Shown piece after piece: positions 1 to 12,100 of a stretch of DNA of 64,000 nucleotides. The notes under the pieces were generated by a model. The model saw nothing but the letters and a program-made list of their open reading frames with translations, had not been told where the DNA came from and ran no database searches. The stretch is taken from positions 1-64,000 of the forward strand of contig VYZI01000493.1 of NCBI GenBank assembly GCA_013397695.1, given 5' to 3'. How positions within the stretch are numbered: the first letter of the stretch is position 1; each line of letters begins with the position of its first letter. Source of the DNA: Centropus unirufus (taxonomy: Eukaryota > Chordata > Aves > Cuculiformes > Centropidae). The translations under genes were made by a program, and so were the position numbers.

Positions 1-463
1 GGCATTGGGAGCGGGGATGCTCTGGGTTGCGGGATACGGAGCGGCATTGGGAGCGAGGATGCCCCTGGGTGCGGGATACGGAGTAGCAGGAGCGGCATTG
101 GGGACGGGGATGCTTCAGGATGCGGGATACGGAGTGGTACTGGAGCGGGGGTGCTCCGGGATGCCAGATACGGAGCGCCTGGAGTGGCATTGGGAGCGGG
201 GATGCAAGATGCGGGATGCGGGGCGGTATTGGGAGCAGAAATACTCTGGGGTGGGGGATACGGAACGCCTGGAGCGGCATTGGGATCGGGGTTGCTGGAT
301 GCAGAGCGTCCGGGGTGGCATTGGGAGTGAGGATGCGCCGGGAGGAGGGATACGGAATAGCTGGAGCGGCATTGGGACCGGGATGTGGGATGCAGAGTGT
401 CTGGGGCGGCACTGGGGGTGAGGATGCTACAGGATGCAGAGTGCCTGCCACAATGTGGGAAGC
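1..463. repeat. GC-rich minisatellite, about 10 degenerate units of 40-51 bp
   Basis: About ten diverged units each begin near GGCATTGGGAGCGGGGATGC and usually end near GCGGGATACGGAGC. Units alternate between a short (~40-42 bp) and a longer (~50 bp) form; the longer one carries an extra GCCTGGAGC-like tail. The array starts at or before base 1, so its true length is unknown. Open frames of 85-138 codons on both strands come from the lack of stops in the G-rich unit and have no gene-like content. It lies 5' of the first recognised ESYT3 exon, either in intron 1 or upstream of the gene. Confidence 0.85.
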
Positions 464-3400
464 GGGTATTCCACACTGAGCAGCCAAAGAGCAAAAGGAA
501 AGGGGTGAGGGGATGCCCTGGACTGAGCAGTAACATCCCTGATTTTGAAGTCTTGCTCAGAAAAGCGAGTGCTGAACTGGAAGTTGTTCTGGTCCGGGGA
601 AGGGGATGCTGGTGTGAGCGTGCCCAGGAAAGAGACGGCTGCATCCCGGAGAAACCTGCGGTCAGATCTGTGCTGTTGCACTGCAGGTGTTTTGGTGTAG
701 AGAATACTCATTTCACACCTTCTTATCTAGAAAGTTTTTTCCCCGACTTTTTAGTGCCATTTGGAAAAAAAAAATCTATAAAATAATATTCTCTGCTTAC
801 CAGAGCCCAAATATTTAAAGAGCCATCTCTTGACAGTATGTCTTTCCTCCTGAACAAACCCCTGTTTGTTTTCCATACTTGTTCCTACCCAGTCTAGGTT
901 TTAGAGTGGAGAAACTTGAAAACTGAATGCACATTTTATTCTACAACTTTGGTTCCTTGCTGAGTAGCCTTGGTTGGCTGATGGTGAGGGTTTTTTTTTT
1001 TCTTGTCATTCCTTTACCATTTAAAAACATGTAAGAAAAAGTCTTTTCTTGTAAGAAAGAGAATATCAAAGAGCTCTGTTTGTAAGGAGTGTTACATGGT
1101 GACATTTATCTTCAGCAAACCGTTTTATGTAGCCTACAGCACTTGGCTCTCCTTAATACTGTGGGAAATGAAGGAAGTCAACACTTCTGAGGAGTGAGGC
1201 CAGGGTCTCCTAGCAGAGCTGGTGCAGCTCCCTGCGCATGTTCCCTCCTGCCAGGCACAGAAGCCTCTCTCTGAATGAGATTTCTGCTTTTTGTATTGAC
1301 AGAGCATTTAAAACAACTCTGAGCTTTCATGAGTGCGGTGGTGGCAGCCCTTGCCCTGATGCTGTGAGAATAATGGTGTGTTTTATCCATCTCGGTAATG
1401 AGATATCGAGTCTCTTAGTCATCACTGAAAAATCAGGATTGCCTTCCCAACACACGCACCATCCCCAAAGTTGTTGGGTTTTGTGGCTTGATTTATTGCG
1501 CGGGCTGCAGGTCGGTGGAGGGGATTATTGGTTCCCCTGTGCTCGGCGCTCCCAAGGCTGCACCAGGAGCGCTGTGGTCCTCAAGCACTGGTTTGGACAG
1601 ATGAGGTGCCTCCAGCAGAGCCCACCGAGATGGTCGGGGGCTGTTCAGCCTCCTTCAGGAGAAGGGAAGGCTTACAGGGGATCTCTGCCTCCCACTGCCT
1701 GGCACGTGCTTAAAGAGAAGTTGGAGTTAGAGGCTCTTGGTTTGTGAATTCTTGGAGTTGGCTGCTGGAAGGCAGGGTCCAGGGCCCAAGGGTAAAGGGG
1801 CTGCCCCACGTGCTTTTTATTTTCAGCTTTTATCCCCATTGCCACTTCTCTTTTTCTATGCTGGTAACTTTTTTCCTTCATCAGGTGGTGTTTGCTTCCA
1901 CACTGTGCTTACACTGGATGCTTTTTTAAAATCCCTTTCCTCAATTTGATTCTCTTCTCCTCTCTGCCAGTCTCGGAGGCTGCTTTTCACCTGCTGTATA
2001 CTCAGTTTATTCTCTGTGGTGTCATCTTTTTTATCTTTCATTTTTGCCTTTCAGTGTTCATGAACCTTCAGTCGAAACAGCTTTAAAAACATCCCTTGCG
2101 TTCTTCTCCTCTGACACGAAGAAGCAGGAATACAATTCAGGCTTGGAGTAAGCCTGGGTTGGATTTACAGTGTTGTAATTCTAGGAAAGGTTCTGGAGCT
2201 GCGAAGCAATGGCAGTGCCAGGGGACTGATGTGCAGTTGTCTCCTTGTGTGCCCTGTGGTGAAACGAGGAGGATCCAGCAGGGGAAGAGTTAACACCAGT
2301 CATTGATTGCACTAATTGGTTAAAACCCATTCACCCCAGTTCAGCTGGGGCTCTGCTCAGTCCTGGGATCAGATGTTAGGGGTGCGTGTGTATTGCAGCC
2401 TTCCCTTCAGGAGGGTTTCCCTCATCCATGAAGCCATCTGTTCCAGGGAATTTGCAGAGCTATTTTGCAGCACCAGTTTCTTGGCTGAAACCAGTTTGGA
2501 ACAGAGGCATTCCTGTGCTAGAGAGCTTCCGTGGGCAGGCCGTGCTTCCTTGGGAAACCAGGCTGGGAATCTGCTCGTGCTGAGCAACATTAGAGCCCTG
2601 GCTTGGAAAGGGGAAACGTTCTGACTTTGGCCTGTGCAGCCTTAAGCCTGGCTTTTGCAAAACCAGTCAGGGACCAGAGCAGGGGTAGCCAGGTTTCCAC
2701 CTTCATTCAGGCTCCTGGGAGCGGGAGTGACTTCTGTGCTCTTTTGCACCTGAAGCCTGTTCCAGGTTGGAACATCCAAGTGTGCTGGGTTCCTTCCTAA
2801 TGTTTAACTCCCTTTACCAGGAAAATTTGATATTACTGGGTACGAAACAATCCTTTTAAAAGTTTGCCTGTTAATTCCTTGTTCATGCAAAAGGCTTGTT
2901 CAGGCCTTTTCTTTTTGCCCCTGCACAAGGAGCTGAAACCCTGTCCCTTAAAAAAAACAACAGAAGAATAAATTAAAAAACAACAACAACACCCCAAACA
3001 AAGATCCCTGTTGGCTAGATTCCTGTGTTGTATTTGAACAGAATGGCACTGTTGTGTCATGAGTTTTCCTGTTGCTGTAATTGTTGGTGCAGCCTGCTCC
3101 AGGGCGAGGTGGAGCCACGCTGAAACTGTAAGTTTTCTTTACTTACTGGTAATTGGCCCTTACCTCGTGCTTTTGATCTTCAAAGCTCTTTTCAAATGCT
3201 AAGTAATTTTTGCAGCATTCCTAAAATGCTGTCAAGAAGCATGCCTGCTTTTGTGAATGGGGAAAACTGATTTGTATGGTGTGCTTTGCCCAAGGCTGCA
3301 GGAGTAAATCTTATCCTGAAATGGTGTGAACTTTGGCAGCTCTTAGTGGCTGCTTTGGGGCTTGGTGGGAAGTGTCCTGTCCTTCTCTTGCTTGTGTTGT

Positions 3401-6073
3401 ACTGATGACAAACTCAAGGACGAGACCCTGCTGCCAGGGCCCTCACCAGAAGAGAGAAGCTTTTTCGGAAGCTCTGGTGTTTCTCACTAGTAGCAAGGGT
3501 GAGAAGTGAGTTTTGAAGTCCAGAGCATGTGGTTAAAAAGTATGGAACCATGATGGCTGGGGGGTTTTTTTGCCAAAAGTATTAGGACATGGTAAATTCT
3601 TGTTGGGTCAAGAAGAGACTTGGTAGTGCCCCTGGACTGAACTAGAGCAGAACTCAACTCCTGCTGGCCGGACATGCACGTTATGGGAACACCCTGTGGG
3701 TGGGAAAGGCTTTGGTCAGAGCTTGTGTCTTACTAGACAGCAGGTGATTTAGATGCAATGCTTGGATGCCAAGCTCTGCTTATTCTGCAGAACTGCTCAT
3801 GGAATCCATACCATTGAGTGCAGCTGACCTTTGGTATTGGGAACCAACTGAAATCTGATGACTTTTCATCATAGCCAGAAAGCCTTTTTCACTGGAGACA
3901 TGTAGGTGTCCTGTTTCTGTGGTACTTACCTCTGTGCGAGCCCTACTGTGTTAGCCAAGGAGATCCCGGTGGTCTCTGGGGCCTTTGAGCTATGGGAATG
4001 GTATTTCTTCCATCTCTCAAAGGAAACCGAGGTGCAGCTTGCCTGGGTAGGAGCTGTGTTGCAGACACATGGATGAAGGGGTGTTGAGTGGGGTGGAACT
4101 GTGCCACGAACAGCTGCTCATCCTATCACAGCAACCCCAGGTGTGTCATAGCGATACACAATTCATTGTGGTTGATTTTGGAGTTTGCACTGGGCTGTCC
4201 AGTTTGAGTGTCTGTGGCTCACTTAATTCTGTTTTGCATTTTGTTGAGATGGGTCAAGCTGCTGCCTTCTCACAGTTTTTGCCCATTTTCTGATGCTCCC
4301 ATGTGCTATTCCATCTCTCCTTGGCCACCAGCATGCTTCTTGGATCCCTCTTGCCGTTGCATCTCTAGCAGCTTTGGCTCCACTGAATAATCCCAGCCAG
4401 CTTTACTGGTTTATATTGTCCAACATTTCTCCCTTTAACACTGGCAGATCTCACATGTGGTCTGCAACTTTCTCATTGGGATCCCGTGGCCTAACTGTTG
4501 CCCCAACTCCTGGTCCATCCTTCATTTGGGTCACATCCCTCTTCTCTCTGTAAGGTCTTGAAGGGCAGCTCACCATGCTCTTCCCATGTTTTACCCTGCC
4601 TGTAGCTGCTCCAGAGTCGTGGCACAAATTCTGCAGGACTCTAGCACTTAGCAGTAGCTTTGGAGCTGGGGACCAGCTGCCTCTAAGTCACCCAGGATTT
4701 ATGTGCCCTGGTGGAGGACTTTCTGGTGAAAGATGAAAGCCTGGCAGGTGAACTGGAGGTCCCTAGATCTACATAATCTGCCGTATTGTAAAATGTCAGC
4801 TTAATTTTATCAGTATTGATTGTCCCTTCTGGTGCTGTATCCTCACACTCTCATGCAAATAAAGCTGGGTAGGCTGACATTTCGGTGAACTTGCATTGTC
4901 TTGTTTAATGGAAAAGTTGCTATTTAGAGCATCAAAATAAACTGCTTATAAAGAATATGGTAATGTGACTTTGTTTTTTTAATGTAATAATTGGAGATAA
5001 TTTGAAGCATTATTTGAGCAAGGAAAATGGGCTCTGAAATCATCAAGTTGGGACAAAAGGCAAGCTGCTATCCATTGCATCCAAACATATCTGAGCCCCT
5101 CTCTGAAAGGAGCTGAATTAAACAGCAGGTTCTGACCGAGGGGTGTCATTCACAGCTCTTGTACAAGGAAATAGTGTATTGCCCTCCCCAGGTGCTACGG
5201 TCAGGCTAGGAGATAGCTGAAGGAACGGCTGAATGCTGCTACACCATCTCTTCTCTCTGCAGTGAGCTGCTGCCAGAAAACACCCCATCCGCAAGACTTT
5301 AATGTGTGGTTGTAGTAAGGTGATTGTGGCTCTTTGCTCAGCAGCTTTTTGGTGAGGTCTGGGAGGTCAGTTGGTTCCTTAAGAGTGGCCTCATATCCGA
5401 CTTTCCTGATGGTGATTAAACAAGTCATCACTTCAGGAAACTGGAGGGATTTCGTAATAGACACGTAATTTCTTGTTGGCATTCGATGTGTCCAACTTGA
5501 TAACGTGGTGCGTGAGGGACTACTACATTTTGATTTGTCCTTAGCATCTTAAAAAGCTCTGGAAGATGAGAACACGAGACTGTTACATGCGACAGTGTGT
5601 GCTAATGGGGTTGAACAAGAGAGCTTCATTTCCCTGGAGCCATTGGCACTATGTTAGTATTAGTGGAGAAGCAGTGCTGCAGCCAATAAATTGAGTTTCA
5701 CAAGCAGGTTCATGTTTTCCAGAGTGCGGTGTCCTGGTTGAGGTGAGCCAGTACAGGAAATAGGACCTGCAGAGCTCGTGATCTTGAAGGGGAAACAGAT
5801 TCTCATGGCTCCCCATGAGATGACCTAGAGATGGATGAGAAATCTAATGCTGCTTTGCATCACAAACAGGATATGACACTTGCTTTAATCATATAAGTGT
5901 GCCTGGAGACATACTGGTATGTCAGTGCAGGTGTGTTCTTTCTGCCGTTTTTTACCATTTCATTTGCCTTTTACAATTTTTCAAGGAAGCAGAGGGATCT
6001 CGGCTTACTCAAAAACTTGTTCCCTGCTCGGTGGTATCTTTTGCATGTGTTGCAGTACTCTGAAACAGATCGC
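464..6073. other. Non-coding stretch 5' of the first recognised ESYT3 exon (intron or upstream)
   Basis: I find no exon here. I looked for the ESYT N-terminal exon, which should encode a hydrophobic hairpin followed by a helix ending near a Pro-Ala-Trp just before the VHFPD exon, and saw no match in any frame. The first recognised coding exon (6125) begins in the middle of the conserved region, so at least one coding exon should lie upstream. The stretch is ordinary unique-looking sequence with small A-rich patches (for example around 2950-2995). Confidence 0.6.
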
Positions 6074-6117
6074 ATTTTATTTTTCACTTTTATTTTTCTC
6101 ACTTTTATTTTTCTCTG
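6074..6117 (+). repeat. Triple 15-bp pyrimidine-rich tandem repeat in the polypyrimidine tract of an ESYT3 exon
   Basis: Three nearly identical copies of a CACTTTTATTTTTCT-like unit lie just before the TTCAG acceptor at 6120-6124. They make the polypyrimidine tract of the first recognised ESYT3 exon. Confidence 0.75.
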
Positions 6118-6124
6118 CATTCAG

Positions 6125-9100
6125 GTTCACTTCCCTGATGTTGAACGAGTGGAGTGGCTGAACAAGGTGAGGAGCTCTGAACTCTCAGAGTGAGGCCATC
6201 TGCTCTGAGCTACATCACAGCACAAACTCTGCAGGCCAAGCCTGGGAAAGTAATCCAGTCACTACAATACAGCTCAATCATTTCAGTGTCTGTACTTAAG
6301 TCCTGGGGCCACTTAAGTATAGGTTTATCACTGAGGTTTTGGGGAGAGCCAAATGTATGTCTGGTTGATACAGGCTTGATTAATTTGACCAAAACTCTTC
6401 ATTCTGAGATGAAAAAAAAAAGCCAGTGTGTGTGCATATATATGTATGTGTATAATGTATATATACATATGTATGTATTATTGTAGCAAGAGCAGTGGCA
6501 TATCCTCTTACCAAAGGGGTTCCCATGGGCAGGTGTAGTCAAGCTCTCACTGGAACTGAGATCTCTGGGATTCAAAGCAAAATAGCTGAACTTGCAAATT
6601 AGCATGCAGTAACTATCCTGATTTTCTTTTTAGCAAACTTTCTAAAGCCCCTCTAACCCCTCTCTAATAACTCCAGTGAACTTTCTGATGCTTTAAAGTA
6701 ATTAGGAACTATTATGCTTTAGAGTCTTTAACCGTGGACTTTGCTGGCTCAGCCGAGGTAGAAGCAGTCAATACTTTATGGTGCTGAAAACTCATCCTTC
6801 AGTTCCTAAGTCAAATTCCTTTTCTGAGGAACTGAAATGGATCTTCCATAAGGATGGCTTAAGAGCACAAATGTGACTTGGTATTTTGAAAGAGCAGACA
6901 TTAATAGCCAGGTGTTCTGTGATGCGTGCATCTGTTTCCCAAAAGAAGTTATCTTATACAAAGATTATTCAGTGTGTTTCTGCTTTTTCTGTTCTTTAGG
7001 TCCTTGTACAGGCTTGGCCCTACTTTGGGACAATTATGGAAAAAGCATTTAAAGAAGTTATTGAACCAAAAATCAGAGCAAAGAATGTACATCTGAAAAC
7101 ATGCACCTTTACCAAGATCCACTTTGGCGAGAAGGTAGTGTGACTCCTTTGCAACACTTGCACTTTGGTCTTCTCTGAAAAGTTCAGGTGCAAGGGGAGA
7201 ATGGCTCTGAGTTTTTAACAAGATACCATTGGTACAACACTGCTGCCTCCTTTATTCTTTCCTCATGCTGACTTGAGCATCTTCACTGTGAAGGAAGGGT
7301 CATGTAGGAGACACATCCTGCTGGCAAGAGAGACACATATCCACATTTCTTTCGGTTTTACCCTTGCAACTGGATGTTTCAATGAATCCTGAGGCTTGCA
7401 GCATGGGCTACTTAATACCAGCCCTGTATTTGAGGACTGCCAAGGCTGTTCACGCTACCTCTTTAAGGGAAAAACTTGTGGGGGTTCCTCATACTTTGCA
7501 TGCAGTTGTGCAGTCTTTAATGGATGCTTCTGTACTTAAATTGATTGAAGTGAGTGGGACTTTGCACTTGGGCTTAACTTGAAAGATATTAACTATGCTG
7601 TATCTTGTTTGTCTTTATTTCAGTGCCCTAGAATCAACGGAATAAAAACATACACCAAAGAAATGGATAGAAGACAAGTTATCTTAGACCTGCAGATATG
7701 GTAACGTTACATCACTATGTAGATGGTTCATAACTCACTGCCCATTTTACACCCGTGAGTTGTTATGCTGGCCTGGACACGTGGTCCACTAAGATCAGCA
7801 TGAAGTGTGAGGAGGTCCTTATCTTATATCAACCTAGAATGATACGAGATAATCTATACCCAGCTGGATGTCCTCAGTACTTAGAGGAGAGATGTTGTAC
7901 ATCAGCCTTGAAGTCAGAAGGCAGTGTCACCTGCGCAGGTCTAGGTCTTAGCTCCTCTGGCCCATCACTGCTGCTCTGGGCATACAAATGTGTCCCTTGG
8001 CTTTGCCATTCGTGGCAGTAACAACCCAAGTTTTGAAATTGTTGCAGCTCAGAAGCTTGGTGGTGCTTTGTCTGCCTATTGCACCACTATGGTTCCTCTT
8101 CAGTCGAACCTCTCCAGTTCTTTCTGAGCTACCTGTGCTATTTATCCTTTAATTTCTTCCCCCAGATTAATCCTCTTGTTTTACTCACCATTTGTTCCGT
8201 GTGCCACCCAAGACATTTGTTTATTCAATTACAAGTGTTCTCTGAGCAGAAAACTGCCTCTGGCTCTAACAACAACAAAATTAGATAAAACTTTGATACC
8301 TTCTAGGCTGTTTTGAATGAGCTGCTGTGTTTTGTTAACATCAGAGCTAAACTCTCTCCTGGTTTAGCCTGGAGAATGGAACCACTGGGAGGATTGCTGC
8401 TTGCACGCTACTGTAGCTCTGTAAGTTTAGTGGGTGATCCAGCTGCCTAATTTAAATGGCTTTTCATGGTAGTGCCAGGAAGAAGCAGTGTGAAGTTAAA
8501 GAGTGTCTTGGAAACAGCACAGAGCTGCTCAAAACTCTGCCTGCTTCTTATCGTGGAAGTGGCACGGCAGCATCTACAGCCCTGTGAGGGTGTGATCGCT
8601 CCCTGCAAAATGACATGCTTGATTTTCAGCCAGAACACGTGCTTCAGTGCCATCAGCGTAATAGCCAGACCAGTTTTATGGTCTTTGGCAAATCATTCAT
8701 GCTTTCTATGTTAAAATCGAGGGATTTGATGCCTTTAAGGCTCTGCAGTACGTTGCTGCTGTTCTCTGTTAAACTACTTCTCCAAGCTGCTCCACATACT
8801 CATTTTCACTGTCTTCTAATACCCCTCTGCAGAGGGATTCCCCCCACCTCCTAATTCCTGTCCCTCTGGCAGATCCATGAGCTTCCTTTCCACTGTGTTA
8901 AATTTGCCTGGCGTACTACTGTGATGTAATTATTGATAATGTAACGATTGATGTAATGTGATGTAATTTATGATGTAATTATTGATGTAATGTATTGTGA
9001 TGCAATATCACAAATTGCATCCTTTGCTTGGGAACTGCGAAAATTAACACTTAAAGGTTCCTTATTTGTATGGGCAGTAGCTGTCAGCAGAGTCAGTGAT

Positions 9101-12100
9101 GCAGGAGATTTGGTGTTGCATGGAGTTGCCAAAAGCTACTTGAGAAGCCGCCTTAATTAAATCTGATAAAACCACCTTACGTGTCTGTAGCATCAGAGCA
9201 TTGGAAATGGTTAGGTGGAACGCTGTCTCATTACAGTCTTCACTGTCCCACGTGGAAGGACTATACTTGAGTTTGTGGCAGGAAAACCAAGGCTCAGAGG
9301 TGGTTATTTGTGAGGCACAGAGACCTTTTGGCAAAGGCCAGGAAGGAGGCCATAAGTCTTCTTTCAAAATCTTTTACTTAGTCCCTGGTATGACACACCC
9401 AATTGGTGTAAATTGAGTTGTGTAACTGTTGTCGCAGCTTACAGGCCTGAGCAGAAATGTTGAGATAACCACTGCTTACCCATAGGTCTTCTGTACTGAC
9501 AAAGTTTTCCATTTATCAGTCTGAAGATCCTGGTGTCTATATTCAGTTCATCTGTCCACTTCCCTGCACAAATGTACCTGATCCATAGCTTCCACTTGAC
9601 TTGTAAGAAAGTATCAGGGTTCTTGCAGTGGCTGAATGAAATAAAAGATCCCTGCCAGACTGGGATCTGAAATCTCCAAATCTGTATTACGAGATCCTGG
9701 CTGCAAATAAACTGGCGATACCCTGAGATCACCAAAGAGTTTGTCCTAGATTTAAATCCTTAATCTGTCCCCTGAGCATAGGGGCCTGGCAGATGTGTTC
9801 TCCCAACGAATTAATGTCAAAGCATTCCAGGAACATCCACTACAAGTGCATTTTTCAAAATGGGAACTTTTCAAGTACAGCTGATTGACCTCCTACAGCT
9901 GCTTTTCTTCCTAATTCTGTAATTGCCTGAGCTGCTGTGCAGCTGTGTAACCATTGGCTGTAATCAGAGGTTCAAAGTATTTGATGGCACTGTTATCTTC
10001 CAGAGGAATATCTTGCAATTCAGTTGCTTCCTATTTCATTAATCTGATTTAGTACTCATAATCGTTCGTTGTTGGAAGTGTTTTGAATTTTCATTTGCAC
10101 GCTCTTCTGTTGTATTTTCAGTACATGAGATGTTGTAGAAGAATAGTGTAATAATTAACATGTGCATATATTAAAAATATGTATGCACTGCAGTTTACTC
10201 TGGGCTTCCTAACGGGCAAATTTTCAAATCTGGAAAAACAGTCTCTGTCAGCTGGTGCAGAACTGGAGACAGTAGTCAAAAGAAGTGTGCAACGAACTTT
10301 GAACTGTGGTGGAGTTTGGGTTGACTAAGTTTGTAGGATCTTAACAGAAACGAAAAGCATTTTGGAAACTTGTCAGTCTTGGGCAGAAGAGGAACACTTG
10401 CCCTCAGGAGCATGACTTGATAGGCAAAGGGGAAAGGCAGAGGTGGTCTGGCTTTTCTCATAGCCCATGGCACTTGGTCATGTTCTCTTGTCTCTCTTGT
10501 CTAATACTCCTGGTGTATTTACCCAAGTCCAAAGTCAGGCAGATAAGCAGCGGGCTGCTTTAGAAAGCAGTTGAGAAGGCTGAATCTAAGGGGACTTCTA
10601 GCGTGCAGGCTGAGACGGTGGGGCCCATGAGGAGTTACTTTACAGAGGCAGACCTGCACATGACTTTTTTAAAGGGGTAAGGAGACATCCAGTTTAGTCT
10701 AACTTGTCAGTGTGTGCCCTTCTAGAATCCCTGCCTTCAGCCAATTGGTTGCCCTTGCATGGTAAAGACTGGTCTTGGCTTTTCCACCCCATTACGGAAG
10801 AGATTCACATACGTACACTTGTATGGGCTTCCCCAGTTCTCATCCGTAGCACAGGCATGCTTATCTGCATCTCCTTGTGCTATGTGTGATTTAGAGAGAA
10901 ACACATTGTTCTTCCACCGCTCACTGGTGGGTAAAGGGTGGTTCTTTGGATAGCGGCAGAGAGGCTCAGTGCTACACTCTTTTCAGAGAATCATAGAATA
11001 TTTTGTCTTGGAAGGGACCTTTACAGGTTCCTTCTGGTGGATATCTAGTCCACTGCCTCCCTGGGCAATTAGTTCCAGCATTTCACCATCCTCATTGTAA
11101 AAAATTTCTTCCTTATATACAGTCTAAATTTACCTTCCCTTAGCTTAAAATCGTTATTCCTTGTCCTGTCACAGCAGGGCTTGCTAAAAAGTCTGTCCCA
11201 AATTTTCCTGTAGGCCCCTTTTGGGCCAAGGCTGCTCTAAGGTCTCCCGGGAGCCTTCTCTTCTCCAGGCTGAACAATACCAACTCTCTCAACCTGTCTT
11301 CGCTGGAGGAGGTGCTCCAGCCCTTGGAGCAGCTTCATGGCCTCCTCTGGACTCGCTTCAAGAGGTCCATGTCCTTCTTGTGTTGAGGGTCAAGGCTTGA
11401 GTGTGGCTCAGGTGTTCTCTGTCTGGGGAGAACGGCAGGGAGCACGGTGAGGTTACTCTCAGTGTAGTGGGCAGACAAGAGCCCGAGCAGCTTAGACTGG
11501 AAACGAGGAGTAAAACTGATTAAGGAAGAGTGCATCCTTCCAACCAAGCACCCTGATATAGGTGTGATACCTGTATGAAGCAGACTTAAGGATAATTAAA
11601 GGCTCAGGCTCTGATAAAAGGGGCGAAGACTTCTCTGTCATCTAGAGTCTAAAACATAATTGCATGTGTTGAAGTGTGTTACTGGGGAACAGACATCTAG
11701 GACTGGGTGGGAAGAGTTTTTGACTGTGTGGAAAGGCATAAAGTTGTGAATTGAAACACGACACCTGTTATTTGTTGTGTGGGCCACTGGCAACAGCTGA
11801 ATTAAATCCTCTTGGATTAATTACTGCAAATAGAGGAACTCATTTTAGCTTCTCATTTAGACTTGTATTGTGACAAAGCTCTATTAGCACCCTGTGTAAT
11901 GAGCTCTAAGATAATGTCAAAAGTGTAGAAATTAATAAACATAAAAATAAGTTTGCTTAATTATGTGATTAGCTTATAAGGAAGATTGTGTTCGTTTTGG
12001 GATGGCCTGTGAGGTTGGTTATTTAAATAAATAAGAGTGTTCTAACATTAGGGGTTTAATTTGTGTGTTATGAGTTTTTAAAATTCTGGTGTCTATCTGT

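Noticed and set aside
5..479. Open frames of 85-138 codons on both strands at the window start
   Set aside because: They are translations of the minisatellite unit, repetitive in several frames, with no splice or start context.
5897..6193. 98-codon frame with hydrophobic N terminus joined to VHFPDVERVEWLNK
   Set aside because: It was tempting as the ESYT3 membrane exon, but the hydrophobic part is the T-rich intron and polypyrimidine tract before the acceptor at 6124. The translation has no similarity to the ESYT hairpin.
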